Shown here: positions 7,725 to 16,114 of the stretch, one piece after another | Position numbering within the stretch: the first letter of the stretch is position 1 | Layout of the letters: each line of letters starts with the position of its first letter | Notes under the pieces: model-generated | Told to the model about the DNA's origin: nothing | Seen by the model: only the letters and a program-made list of their open reading frames with translations | Database searches by the model: none | Assembly (NCBI GenBank): GCA_944323075.1 | Contig: CALURC010000001.1 | Coordinates: 124,001 to 188,000, forward strand | DNA from: an uncultured Alistipes sp. | GTDB lineage: Bacteria > Bacteroidota > Bacteroidia > Bacteroidales > Rikenellaceae | Direction: 5' to 3' | Length of the DNA: 64,000 nt | Translations under genes and position numbers: made by a program

Positions 7725-8798
7725 CTACTTAACGTGCAATTTTTCAAACTCCTGCATGCAGTCAACCAAAGCCTGTACGCTTTCGATCGGCAGCGCATTG
7801 TAGATCGAAGCACGGAAACCGCCCACCGAACGGTGTCCTTTGATGCCCACCATGCCTTTACCCTTGGCAAATTCCAAGAATTCAGGAGCCAAATCTGCAT
7901 ATTGTTCCTGCATCACGAAACATACGTTCATCTTCGAACGGTCCTCTTTAACAGCAGTACCAACGAACAACGCATTGCGGTCGATTTCGTTGTAAAGCAA
8001 CTCCGATTTAGCTTTGTTACGCCGTTGAATTTCGGCTACTCCACCAATCGATTTCAACCACTTCAGTGTCTCTTTCACCACATAAATCGCAAATACGGGT
8101 GGCGTATTGAACATCGATTTGCTGGCGATGTGGTTGCGGTAGTCAACCATCGAAGGCAACGGGCGAGACACCTTGCCGAGAATATCTTCGCGAACGATGA
8201 CGAACGTCACACCGGCAGGTCCCATATTTTTCTGGGCGCCACCATAGATCAGACCATATTTCGAAACATCCACCGGACGGCTCAAAATATCGGAACTCAT
8301 ATCGGCTACCAAAGGCACCGGAGAGTCGATGTCGGTCTGGTACTCTGTACCGTAAATCGTATTATTGGTCGTAATGTGGAGATAATCCAAATCCGTAGGG
8401 ATCGTATAATTTTTCGGAATATAGGTAAAATTCTTATCTTCTGAAGAAGCAAGCACTTCTACTTCACCGAACAGTTTAGCCTCTTTAATTGCTTTTTTTG
8501 CCCACACACCGGTATTGATATATCCTGCTTTCTTTTCGAGCAAATTGTATGGGATGTGAAAAAACTGCGTACTGGCACCGCCACCCAAAAACAAAACTTT
8601 ATAGTTATCAGGAATATTCAGCAACTCGCGAAACAGGGATTCCGCCTCATCATTCACCGCTTCGAAATCTTTCGTACGGTGTGAGATTTCCAACAGCGAC
8701 AAACCGCTACCTTCGAAATCGAGGATAGCTTTCGCTGCATTTTCAATGGCTACTCGGGGTAGGATGGAAGGACCTGCGTTAAAATTGTGTTTTTTCAT
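7725..8798 (-). CDS. serC: 3-phosphoserine/phosphohydroxythreonine transaminase
   Basis: A 357-residue class V PLP aminotransferase converting 3-phosphohydroxypyruvate plus glutamate to phosphoserine; the enzyme also serves pyridoxine synthesis in many bacteria. It begins [13 protein letters not shown], the standard SerC opening, and has the SHRTKDF and [10 protein letters not shown] segments. The PLP lysine is in [12 protein letters not shown], and the [14 protein letters not shown] phosphate-binding end is intact. It is the first gene of the serine block, 98 bp upstream of serA. A TAACTTTG box lies about 95 bases before the start. Confidence 0.95.
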   Translation of the reverse strand: MKKHNFNAGPSILPRVAIENAAKAILDFEGSGLSLLEISHRTKDFEAVNDEAESLFRELLNIPDNYKVLFLGGGASTQFFHIPYNLLEKKAGYINTGVWAKKAIKEAKLFGEVEVLASSEDKNFTYIPKNYTIPTDLDYLHITTNNTIYGTEYQTDIDSPVPLVADMSSDILSRPVDVSKYGLIYGGAQKNMGPAGVTFVIVREDILGKVSRPLPSMVDYRNHIASKSMFNTPPVFAIYVVKETLKWLKSIGGVAEIQRRNKAKSELLYNEIDRNALFVGTAVKEDRSKMNVCFVMQEQYADLAPEFLEFAKGKGMVGIKGHRSVGGFRASIYNALPIESVQALVDCMQEFEKLHVK

Positions 8799-8891
8799 AG
8801 CTGTAACAAACGATATTTAAAATTCGAATTCACATTAAAAATAGACGCTCCGACTCTCTTTTTGGGTACTGCTTCGACATCAAGAGCGCTT

Positions 8892-8899
8892 CAAAGTTA
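8892..8899 (-). promoter_or_regulatory. Candidate -7 element for serC
   Basis: Minus strand TAACTTTG matches TAnnTTTG. It implies a leader of roughly 85 bases before the serC start. No TTG at the standard distance was found. Confidence 0.4.
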
Positions 8900-8985
8900 T
8901 TAAATTATTTCCAAAACACGAAAGTTTTTGCTTCGTTTTATACCCCGATATGCACTTTTTATTTTTTTCGGACAGCTTTTTAACC

Positions 8986-8993
8986 TATTTTTG
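8986..8993 (+). promoter_or_regulatory. Candidate -7 element for yicC
   Basis: TATTTTTG matches TAnnTTTG 25 bases before the yicC start. The -33 position is a T-run rather than TTG. Confidence 0.4.
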
Positions 8994-9018
8994 TGAAATA
9001 CTTCTAACGAGCTTTTAC

Positions 9019-9903
9019 ATGATTAAATCCATGACAGGGTTCGGCAAAGGAGAAACCTTGCTCGAACATAAAAAGATAACCGTCGAGATCCGATCACTCA
9101 ACAGCAAACAACTCGACCTGTCCGTCAAACTACCGGCCATTTACAGAGCACTTGAATACGACATCCGAAACCGCATCGGAAAACGTATGCTCAGAGGTAA
9201 AATCGACGCTTTCATCTGTTACGAAAATGTGGGTCCTTCGACTCCGGTTAACATCGATCCCGCGGTTTTCAACGAATATTATGCCCAACTACGCAAAATC
9301 GCCGAGGATAACGGCATCGCATGGAATTCTGCTGAGATGAACGCAGCCGCCATGACAGCAGTACTGCGACTTCCCGATGTAATCCAAAACGATTCGCAAG
9401 ACCTCACGGACGAAGAGACTGATGCCATCATGAACAGCCTCGATCAGGCTCTCGACCGCATCGACGCATTCCGACTGCAGGAGGGAGCCACGCTGATCGC
9501 CGATCTGTTACACCGTATTTCAAAGATCGAGCAGCTCAAGGAGGAGATCATACCTTTCGAGAAGGCACGTACCGAAACCATCAAAACCCGTATCCGCGAG
9601 AACATTGAATCGCTCGGCATACCATACGATACGAACCGATTGGAACAAGAGATGATCTACTATATCGAGAAACTCGACATCACTGAAGAAAAGATCAGGC
9701 TTCAGAATCACTGCCGCTACTTCCGGGAAGTCGCCCACACCGAAGAGGGAGTCGGACGCAAGCTCGGCTTCATCGCACAGGAGCTCGGACGCGAGATCAA
9801 CACACTGGGATCAAAGGCCAACGAGGCGACTATCCAGAAAAAGGTTGTCGAAATGAAAGACGAGCTTGAAAAGATCAAAGAACAAGTACTCAACATTTTA
9901 TAA
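9019..9903 (+). CDS. YicC family endoribonuclease
   Basis: A 294-residue YicC family protein. The start at 9019 gives MIKSMTGFGKGE, the universal YicC N-terminus; an upstream ATG at 8950 would add 23 hydrophobic residues and precede the likely promoter, so it was rejected. The C-terminal DUF1732 region contains EKLDITEEKIRLQNHCRYF and GRKLGFIAQELGREINTLGSKAN. YicC was reported as an endoribonuclease acting on small RNAs in E. coli. The gene is followed closely by gmk (37 bp), a pairing seen in many bacteria. Confidence 0.9.
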   Translation: MIKSMTGFGKGETLLEHKKITVEIRSLNSKQLDLSVKLPAIYRALEYDIRNRIGKRMLRGKIDAFICYENVGPSTPVNIDPAVFNEYYAQLRKIAEDNGIAWNSAEMNAAAMTAVLRLPDVIQNDSQDLTDEETDAIMNSLDQALDRIDAFRLQEGATLIADLLHRISKIEQLKEEIIPFEKARTETIKTRIRENIESLGIPYDTNRLEQEMIYYIEKLDITEEKIRLQNHCRYFREVAHTEEGVGRKLGFIAQELGREINTLGSKANEATIQKKVVEMKDELEKIKEQVLNIL

Positions 9904-9940
9904 CATCAGCTTATCGAAGAACTGTTACTACCGAAACATC

Positions 9941-10507
9941 ATGAAAAACGGAAAAATCATCATTTTCTCCGCCCCCTCGGGATCCGGAAAGTCGACACTG
10001 ATCGGACACCTGCTGAAACGTTTCCCGCAGCTCGAATTTTCAATTTCGGCTACCAGCCGTGCTCCGAGAGGCAGTGAGGTCAACGGAAAAGAGTACTATT
10101 TCCTCAGCAACGAGGAGTTTAAAAATAAAGTGGCTGCCGGAGAGTTCGTCGAATGGGAAGAGGTCTATGCCGGCACCTGCTATGGCACACTCCGCTCCGA
10201 ACTGAAACGTATCTGGGACAAAGGACATGTGATTGTCTTCGATGTCGATGTCAAAGGAGGTGTCAACCTGAAAAAGATATTCGGCGACGATGCGCTTTCG
10301 ATCTTCATCATGCCGCCGTCGGTGGAGGAGTTGCGCAGGAGACTCGAAAAACGGGGTACCGACACACCGGAAACCATCGCAAAAAGGGTCGCCAAGGCCG
10401 AAGAGGAGATCACGTACGCCCCTCTGTTCGACAAGATCGTCGTAAACGATTCACTGGAAACCGCCATTGCCGATGCCACACGCATTACCGAATCCTTCAT
10501 CGGATAA
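9941..10507 (+). CDS. gmk: Guanylate kinase
   Basis: A 188-residue kinase phosphorylating GMP to GDP with ATP. The start at 9941 (MKNGKIIIFSAPSG) is chosen because it places the P-loop SAPSGSGKST at the normal position; a longer open frame begins inside yicC. The GMP-binding region SATSRAPRGSEVNGKEYYFLS and the lid and EITYAP segment are complete. It overlaps no neighbour but is 4 bp from nadD, indicating an operon yicC-gmk-nadD. Confidence 0.95.
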   Translation: MKNGKIIIFSAPSGSGKSTLIGHLLKRFPQLEFSISATSRAPRGSEVNGKEYYFLSNEEFKNKVAAGEFVEWEEVYAGTCYGTLRSELKRIWDKGHVIVFDVDVKGGVNLKKIFGDDALSIFIMPPSVEELRRRLEKRGTDTPETIAKRVAKAEEEITYAPLFDKIVVNDSLETAIADATRITESFIG

Positions 10508-10511
10508 CTGC

Positions 10512-11111
10512 ATGTCTCAAACTGTTGTACTCTATTTCGGCTCGTTCAACCCGATCCATCGGGGACATTTGACCGTAGCCGATGCAGCACTCGAAGCAAT
10601 CGGTGCAAATGCCTTGTGGTTTGTCGTATCGCCGCAAAATCCGTTCAAACGGTACGACGAACTGGCGCCAGAAACGTTACGGATCGAGATGGTTCGCATA
10701 GCCATCCGCAGCGCCCGACACGCGGACAGAATGCTCGCTTCGGACATCGAATTTCAGCTCGAAAAACCGTCGCGCACCCTGCATACGCTCGAAACGCTGA
10801 AAGTTCAATTTCCACAGACCCGATTCGGACTGCTGCTCGGTAGCGACAATATCGCCGGATTTTCCGCATGGTACGGTTTCGAAAAGATAATAAACGAATA
10901 TCCGATTTGGGTCTATCCGCGTGAGGGGTACACCATGCCTCAACTTGCATGGACTGGAAAACTCACCCTGCTCAATAACGTTCCGCTGATGCCACAAGCA
11001 GCTACGAACCTCCGTTCGTCGATCGCACACGGCATAATTCCCGAAAACGAACTGCCCGAAGGCATCGGAACCTTCATTCGCGAACATCACCTGTATGGAT
11101 ACCATGACTAA
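10512..11111 (+). CDS. nadD: Nicotinate-nucleotide adenylyltransferase
   Basis: A 199-residue enzyme forming deamido-NAD from nicotinate mononucleotide and ATP. The start at 10512 puts the nucleotidyltransferase motif GSFNPIHRGHL (HxGH) at residues 10-20. SPQNPFK, LLGSDN and a C-terminal RSSIAHG motif are all conserved. It begins 4 bp after gmk and overlaps the next small gene, so translation is probably coupled. Confidence 0.95.
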   Translation: MSQTVVLYFGSFNPIHRGHLTVADAALEAIGANALWFVVSPQNPFKRYDELAPETLRIEMVRIAIRSARHADRMLASDIEFQLEKPSRTLHTLETLKVQFPQTRFGLLLGSDNIAGFSAWYGFEKIINEYPIWVYPREGYTMPQLAWTGKLTLLNNVPLMPQAATNLRSSIAHGIIPENELPEGIGTFIREHHLYGYHD

Positions 11112-11343
11112 CACAACCGAACAGATCGAAGCCCTAACCCGCGACCTCGAATCACAACCGCAACATACCGAACTGTTGATGAAACGGGGACACCTCTATT
11201 TCCGCTGCGGAGCGTACGACAAGGCCATGAACGACTTTCTGCACGTAAAACAGATTGCCGGTTCCCATCCCGAAGCCGAAGAGTATATCGTCCTGTTGCA
11301 AGAGATTTTTGCTTTCCGGCATTTCGATCTGTACAACCCTTAA
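11095..11343 (+). CDS. Small helical TPR-like protein, function unknown
   Basis: An 82-residue acidic protein. Residues about 24-60 (ELLMKRGHLYFRCGAYDKAMNDFLHVKQI) fit a single TPR-like helix pair. It starts inside nadD: ATG at 11095 or, three codons later, at 11104, the latter giving an 8-base overlap with the nadD stop. This arrangement, rather than the protein itself, is the main evidence that it is translated. I recognise no named family. It ends the yicC-gmk-nadD run, and 250 bp follow before ddl. Confidence 0.65.
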   Translation: MDTMTNTTEQIEALTRDLESQPQHTELLMKRGHLYFRCGAYDKAMNDFLHVKQIAGSHPEAEEYIVLLQEIFAFRHFDLYNP

Positions 11344-11499
11344 TTTACCGGACGGGAAATATTTTCAGATTCACTCGTCTGCTCAGAAATCAGTTCAAAA
11401 ATCACATTGCGAAATAGAGAAAATATCGGGAGCAACCCATACTCTGAAAAAATCGGAGGCAAATCGGGCTAACCGTGACCAATCTCTGCGATTTGATTT

Positions 11500-11507
11500 T
11501 ACCTTTG
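11500..11507 (+). promoter_or_regulatory. Candidate -7 element for ddl
   Basis: TACCTTTG matches TAnnTTTG 86 bases before ddl in an otherwise featureless 250-bp gap. A TGA sits where TTG would be expected. Confidence 0.4.
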
Positions 11508-11593
11508 CAGCGGAAACGGGACAATCGGGAATACCCGACGACCGAAAAAGCGTTTTGCGGCAGATACGTCCGCACATTTTGATTGATTGAGCT

Positions 11594-12574
11594 ATGAAAA
11601 ATATCGCACTGATTACCGGCGGAGAGTCCTCCGAATGGAAAATCGCACTGGAAGGAGCCGAACTGGTCGAAAAAAGCCTCGACCCGTCGAAATACAACGT
11701 GTACAAAATCGTCTTGCACGACGGACATTGGCGCTATACGGACGACGAAGGAAACGTTTCGGAGCTGGACCGGAACGACTTCACACTAACCGTAAAAGGA
11801 GTAAAAATCCGGCCGGATTACGCCTTGATTCTGATTCACGGTACACCGGGCGAAGACGGACGGCTGCAAGGTTATCTGGACATGATGCACGTTCCCTACT
11901 CTTCGTGCGGATTCGTCTCCTCCGTATTGACATTCGACAAATCAGCTTGTAAACATGCCCTGTACGGAACCGGTATCAACTTAGCCCGCGAGATCGTGTT
12001 GAACCGCCACGACCGTCCCGATCCCGAACAGATCGCCGCCACTCTGGGCCTTCCACTCTTTGTCAAACCGAACGCCAGCGGCAGTAGCTTCGGGGTCACC
12101 AAGGTCAAACGGACCGAAGAGCTGCTCCCCGCCATCGAAGAGGCTTTTAAAGAGAGCGACCGTGTACTGATCGAAGAGTACATCGCCGGACGCGAGATCA
12201 GTTGCGGTGTCATGATCGCCGGCGGCAAAGAGTACATCTTCCCGATCACGGAGCTGATCAGCGAGAACGAATTCTTCGATTACGACGCCAAATACAAAGG
12301 GCTCGCCAAAGAGGTTACCCCGGCACAGCTGGCTCCCGAACTGGTCAAGAAGATCAACCGTATGACCTTAGATGCCTACAAGGCGTTGAATTGCCGGGGT
12401 GTCGTGCGGATCGACTTCATCGTAAAAGGCGAAGATCCCTACCTGATCGAGATCAACTCCATCCCGGGTATGAGTGCACACAGCATCATTCCACAACAGG
12501 CCCGACAGATCGGCATGTCGGTTTCGGAACTATACGACATCATCATCGAGGATACCTATCAGTGTGCAAAATGA
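11594..12574 (+). CDS. ddl: D-alanine--D-alanine ligase
   Basis: A 326-residue ATP-grasp ligase that makes D-Ala-D-Ala for peptidoglycan. It has the N-terminal ITGGESSEW region, HGTPGEDGRLQGYLDMMHVPY, the ATP-binding LPLFVKPNASGSSFGVTKV, EEYIAGREISCGV, and the metal and active-site end RIDFIVKGEDPYLIEINSIPGMS. Its stop overlaps the next start by 4 bp (ATGA), indicating coupling with the DUF3109 gene. A vancomycin-type D-lactate ligase is unlikely because no other van genes are present. Confidence 0.93.
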   Translation: MKNIALITGGESSEWKIALEGAELVEKSLDPSKYNVYKIVLHDGHWRYTDDEGNVSELDRNDFTLTVKGVKIRPDYALILIHGTPGEDGRLQGYLDMMHVPYSSCGFVSSVLTFDKSACKHALYGTGINLAREIVLNRHDRPDPEQIAATLGLPLFVKPNASGSSFGVTKVKRTEELLPAIEEAFKESDRVLIEEYIAGREISCGVMIAGGKEYIFPITELISENEFFDYDAKYKGLAKEVTPAQLAPELVKKINRMTLDAYKALNCRGVVRIDFIVKGEDPYLIEINSIPGMSAHSIIPQQARQIGMSVSELYDIIIEDTYQCAK

Positions 12575-13170
12575 TCGAGATCGAGGATAAAATCGTCAGC
12601 ACGGAGCTGCTGACCGAACCGTTTTGTTGCGATCCGGCACGCTGCAAAGGGATGTGCTGTGTCGAGGGCGATGCGGGAGCTCCGCTCGAAATCGAAGAGG
12701 CCGAACAGCTCGAACAGGAGTTCGAGACCTACAAACCCTTTATGAAACCCGAAGGTATCGAGGCCGTCCGCAAACAGGGGTTCATCGTTGTCGACAGCGA
12801 CGGCGACTACACCACCCCCTTGATCGGCCGGGCCGAATGTGCCTTCTCGTTCGAAGAGAACGGCATAACGCTTTGCGCCATCGAGCGAGCCTATCAGCTG
12901 GGGAAAACCGACTTCATCAAACCGATCTCGTGCCACCTCTACCCGATCCGGCTGACCCGGTTCAGCAACGGCAGCATCGGGCTGAACTACCACCGGTGGA
13001 GCATCTGCTCCAGTGCCTGTCAAAACGGGAAACGCTTGGGGATTCCTGTCTACCGGTCGTTACGCAGTGCGATTGTCCGTCGTTTCGGCGAAGAGTTTTT
13101 CCATGCGCTCGAAGAGGCAGAAAGGTATATCAAAACGAACGGAACCGACGATCCGGATGCAACGGAGTAA
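12571..13170 (+). CDS. DUF3109 family cysteine-rich protein
   Basis: A 199-residue conserved protein. The start at 12571 overlaps the ddl stop (ATGA). The N-terminal CCDPARCKGMCCVEGDAGAPL stretch and later cysteines (AECAFS, ITLCAIE, ISCHLYP, WSICSSACQNGK) resemble the iron-sulfur or zinc binding pattern of YkgJ/DUF3109 proteins. Its function is unknown. Coupling to ddl suggests a housekeeping role, but nothing in the sequence ties it to cell-wall synthesis. Confidence 0.88.
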   Translation: MIEIEDKIVSTELLTEPFCCDPARCKGMCCVEGDAGAPLEIEEAEQLEQEFETYKPFMKPEGIEAVRKQGFIVVDSDGDYTTPLIGRAECAFSFEENGITLCAIERAYQLGKTDFIKPISCHLYPIRLTRFSNGSIGLNYHRWSICSSACQNGKRLGIPVYRSLRSAIVRRFGEEFFHALEEAERYIKTNGTDDPDATE

Positions 13171-13685
13171 AGGCTTCGGAACGTCGGAGTTCCAACCAGA
13201 CCCTGACCCAGACTTCGGCCGACAGACTATTCATCATAGGGAGTATGGATCGACGTGTGGATCCCCACCGTAAACTGTCGGCAAAACATCTACAATTCGG
13301 AAATAAATTCCATTGGACTGCACAAAAAAAGACTCTACCTGACTCGATTTGAGAAAGATAGAGCCTTTTGCTTATTTCTACTTACGCTCCACATGCGACA
13401 AAAGACCGAGATTGATCTAATCTGATCTGACTTATTTCGTCTCGCGCCCCGGATTTGTTCGCAATATTCAAAAGCCTACAACCGATGTGGATGAACTTCA
13501 TGTTTTCTCCCTCCCGCGACAGTTCGCGATTAGGGCTTTGCAGTTGAACGGTCCGCAGGTTCATAGCGACCATTTCGTTAACGTAGAACGAACCGTTTTC
13601 GCTGAAGTCCGAAGAGGTATTAATCCGAGATTTATCCTTCGCTTTTTGTCCGACCCTGTACCGATGCGAAATACAGCCTGAACCC
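13171..13685. other. Gap between DUF3109 and fmt with a possible gene remnant
   Basis: About 515 bases without a recognised gene. Near 13329-13371 a weak hairpin (core CTCTA/TAGAG) before a T-rich stretch may end the ddl operon. On the minus strand, 13382-13685 stays open as the tail of a frame that otherwise overlaps fmt. Its residues (for example NEMVAMNLRTVQLQ and MKFIHIGCRLLNI) look more protein-like than random, but I cannot match them to a family. No tRNA fold was found. Confidence 0.4.
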
Positions 13686-14657
13686 TTACCTAAAAGAGTA
13701 CGAAGCCGTCTCCTTGAATCCCCGCAACAGATCGGCAACGGCCATCCGCTTCTTTCCGGCCAGTTGGAGCTCGTCCAAAAAGAGGTATCCGTCCGCACAG
13801 GCCACCTTCATAAAGGTCCGTCCATCCGTAACCAACGTTCCCGGAGCCGTCGACCGATCCGCCGGGCAATTTTCCACATGAACCCGAAAGATTTTCACCC
13901 CGATCGGAGAGGCACCCTCTTTGTGCAGTTCGCTCCACGCCGCCGGATAGGGACTCAATCCCCGCACCAAATTACGAATCGTATCGCAAGACACACTCCA
14001 ATCGATCCGACACGTCTCTTTAAATATCTTCGGTGCATCACGAATCACCTGCGGTTCGATCGTCTGCTGATCCACCGGAGCGATTGCCCCCGATGCAATC
14101 CGTTCGATCGTCTCAACCACCAGGTCGGTTCCCGCATCCATCAACTTATCGTGAAGCGTTCCCGCATCATCACCCTCGTCGATCGCCACGCGTTGTTGGC
14201 ACAAGATAGCCCCTTTGTCAATTTCATGGTTCAGCAGAAAGGTCGTAACACCGCTCTCCTTCTCCCCGTTGATTATCGCCCAATTGATCGGAGCGGCTCC
14301 CCGATATTGCGGCAACAGCGAAGCATGCAGATTGAATGTTCCCAAACGGGGCATGGCCCACACGATTTCGGGCAACATCCGGAAAGCTATGACGATTCCC
14401 AGATCGGGTGCCAACGACCGCAACGTCTCGACAAACTGGGGATCCTTCAGCTTTTCGGGCTGATAGACGGGCAACCCTGTCTCTACGGCATAGTGTTTGA
14501 CGGCCGAAGCCTGCATGTGCAGTCCACGTCCCGCCGGCTTGTCGGGCATCGTAACGACCCCAACGATATTGTACCCCTCCTCGACCAATCGCCGAAGCGG
14601 AGCCACCGCAAAATCCGGTGTACCCATATATACGATCCGTAGTCTCTTCGTCTCCAT
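13686..14657 (-). CDS. fmt: Methionyl-tRNA formyltransferase
   Basis: A 323-residue enzyme that formylates initiator Met-tRNA using 10-formyltetrahydrofolate. The N-terminal domain has RIVYMGTPDFAVAPL, KPAGRGL and the folate-binding, catalytic FNLHASLLPQYRGAAPINWAIINGE with the Asn and His expected. A C-terminal OB-like domain (about 210-323) with RGLSPYPAAWSE binds tRNA. The length is normal. It follows ribBA by 200 bp on the minus strand. Confidence 0.95.
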   Translation of the reverse strand: METKRLRIVYMGTPDFAVAPLRRLVEEGYNIVGVVTMPDKPAGRGLHMQASAVKHYAVETGLPVYQPEKLKDPQFVETLRSLAPDLGIVIAFRMLPEIVWAMPRLGTFNLHASLLPQYRGAAPINWAIINGEKESGVTTFLLNHEIDKGAILCQQRVAIDEGDDAGTLHDKLMDAGTDLVVETIERIASGAIAPVDQQTIEPQVIRDAPKIFKETCRIDWSVSCDTIRNLVRGLSPYPAAWSELHKEGASPIGVKIFRVHVENCPADRSTAPGTLVTDGRTFMKVACADGYLFLDELQLAGKKRMAVADLLRGFKETASYSFR

Positions 14658-14704
14658 AAACTTTTCTCTTCGCTTTGCTCTATTTACCCCTTGTTACCCT
14701 TATT

Positions 14705-14869
14705 CTATTTAAACAGCTCTTCCCGGCCGTGTTGTTCAAGTTGCGACACAGAAACCTCCGAGCCCTCGGACACTTCACGCAATGATTCACCCGTAACAAC
14801 CGCACAGCTACCGACAGCAGCTCCTGCTCACTATCGGGCTCCGTCCGTTCGGCCCTGCTATTTAAACAG
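14705..14869. repeat. 12-bp direct repeat bounding a 153-bp spacing after ribBA
   Basis: CTATTTAAACAG occurs at 14705-14716 and again at 14858-14869, where it encodes the Leu-Phe-Lys-stop end of ribBA. The two copies are exactly 153 bases (51 codons) apart and in the same minus-strand frame. The segment between reads, after early stops, as about 43 codons of plausible protein ending again in Glu-Leu-Phe-Lys-stop. It may be a former extension of ribBA or the eroded tail of another gene. Confidence 0.5.
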
Positions 14870-16090
14870 ACCGAGCTTGTGTCCCATTACGGTCTCTTTC
14901 GTTTTCAGGTACTTTTCGTTGTAGGTATTGGGCGGAATCACGATCGGCACATTCTCGACGATCCGAAGACCGTATCCCTCCAATCCGGCCCGTTTCTGCG
15001 GATTGTTGGTCAGCAGGCGCATGTTGCGGATACCGATTTCGCGCAGGATGCTCGCCCCGACGCCATAATCACGCTCATCCACCTTGAAGCCCAACTTGAT
15101 GTTCGCCTCTGCCGTATCGTAACCCTGTTCCTGCAACTTATAGGCACACATCTTATTGAAAAGGCCAATTCCGCGTCCCTCCTGATTGAGGTAAACGACC
15201 GCACCTTTTCCCTCCTTCTCGATCATCTTCATCGATTCGTGGAGCTGTGCCCCGCAATCGCACCGGCACGACCCGAAAATATCGCCCGTCATACACGACG
15301 AATGCACCCGAACCAAAACCGGCTCATCGGGCTTCCACTCCCCTTTGATCAGAGCGACATGATCCAAACCGTTGCTCGACTGACGGAACGGAATCAACTT
15401 GAAGTGTCCCCACTCGGTCGGCATATCCACCATCTCTCCTCGTTCGACAATCGACTCCGACCGCAGACGATAGGCAATGATATCCGCAATCGAGATGATC
15501 TTCATTCCGTACTTCTGGGCTATTTTCACCAAATCCGGCATACGGGCCATCGTCCCATCCTCATTCATGATCTCGATCAACGCCCCTCCGGGTTGCAGAC
15601 CGGCCATACGTGTCAGATCGATCACGGCTTCGGTATGTCCCGGACGGCGCAACACGCCCCGATTGCGAGCCCGAAGCGGGAAGATGTGTCCAGGACGTCC
15701 CAGATCGGATGCCCGCGTAGCAGGATCGATCAACGCACGGATCGTAGCTGCACGGTCAGTTGCAGCAACTCCTGTCGTACAACCGTGTCCCAACAGGTCG
15801 ACCGACACCGTAAAAGGAGTTCCCAGCAGCGACGTATTGGTCGCCACCTGCATATCCAGGTCGAGCTCACGGCAACGATCCTCAGTAAGCGGTGCACACA
15901 ATACGCCCCGTCCGTTATGCAACATGAAATTGACGATCTCGGGTGTGATTTTCTCGCCCGCCACAATAAAATCGCCCTCATTTTCGCGATCTTCATCATC
16001 TACAACGATTACGATCTTTCCGGCACGGATATCCTCCAATACCTCATCGACCGTACTGAGTACTCTTTCTCGATTTTGTTCCTCTGACAT
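14858..16090 (-). CDS. ribBA: Bifunctional 3,4-dihydroxy-2-butanone-4-phosphate synthase / GTP cyclohydrolase II
   Basis: A 410-residue fusion providing both entry reactions of riboflavin synthesis. Residues about 8-210 form the RibB domain, with [14 protein letters not shown] and [18 protein letters not shown]. Residues about 215-410 form the RibA domain, with the zinc-binding [22 protein letters not shown] and catalytic [11 protein letters not shown]. Both sets of signature residues look intact. The gene begins 24 bp after the LptF/G permease stop. No FMN riboswitch is visible upstream, so control probably comes from the operon promoter. Confidence 0.95.
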   Translation of the reverse strand: MSEEQNRERVLSTVDEVLEDIRAGKIVIVVDDEDRENEGDFIVAGEKITPEIVNFMLHNGRGVLCAPLTEDRCRELDLDMQVATNTSLLGTPFTVSVDLLGHGCTTGVAATDRAATIRALIDPATRASDLGRPGHIFPLRARNRGVLRRPGHTEAVIDLTRMAGLQPGGALIEIMNEDGTMARMPDLVKIAQKYGMKIISIADIIAYRLRSESIVERGEMVDMPTEWGHFKLIPFRQSSNGLDHVALIKGEWKPDEPVLVRVHSSCMTGDIFGSCRCDCGAQLHESMKMIEKEGKGAVVYLNQEGRGIGLFNKMCAYKLQEQGYDTAEANIKLGFKVDERDYGVGASILREIGIRNMRLLTNNPQKRAGLEGYGLRIVENVPIVIPPNTYNEKYLKTKETVMGHKLGLFK

Positions 16091-16114
16091 AACCTTTTAT
16101 TTTGTTTTTATTTT

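Noticed and set aside
13171-13685. Possible tRNA or small RNA gene in the gap before fmt
   Set aside because: No cloverleaf, no T-loop GTTCNANNC with matching acceptor stem on either strand could be found.
14879-16087. 402-codon plus-strand open frame opposite ribBA
   Set aside because: Completely overlaps both RibB and RibA domains, whose motifs are clear; no family resemblance.
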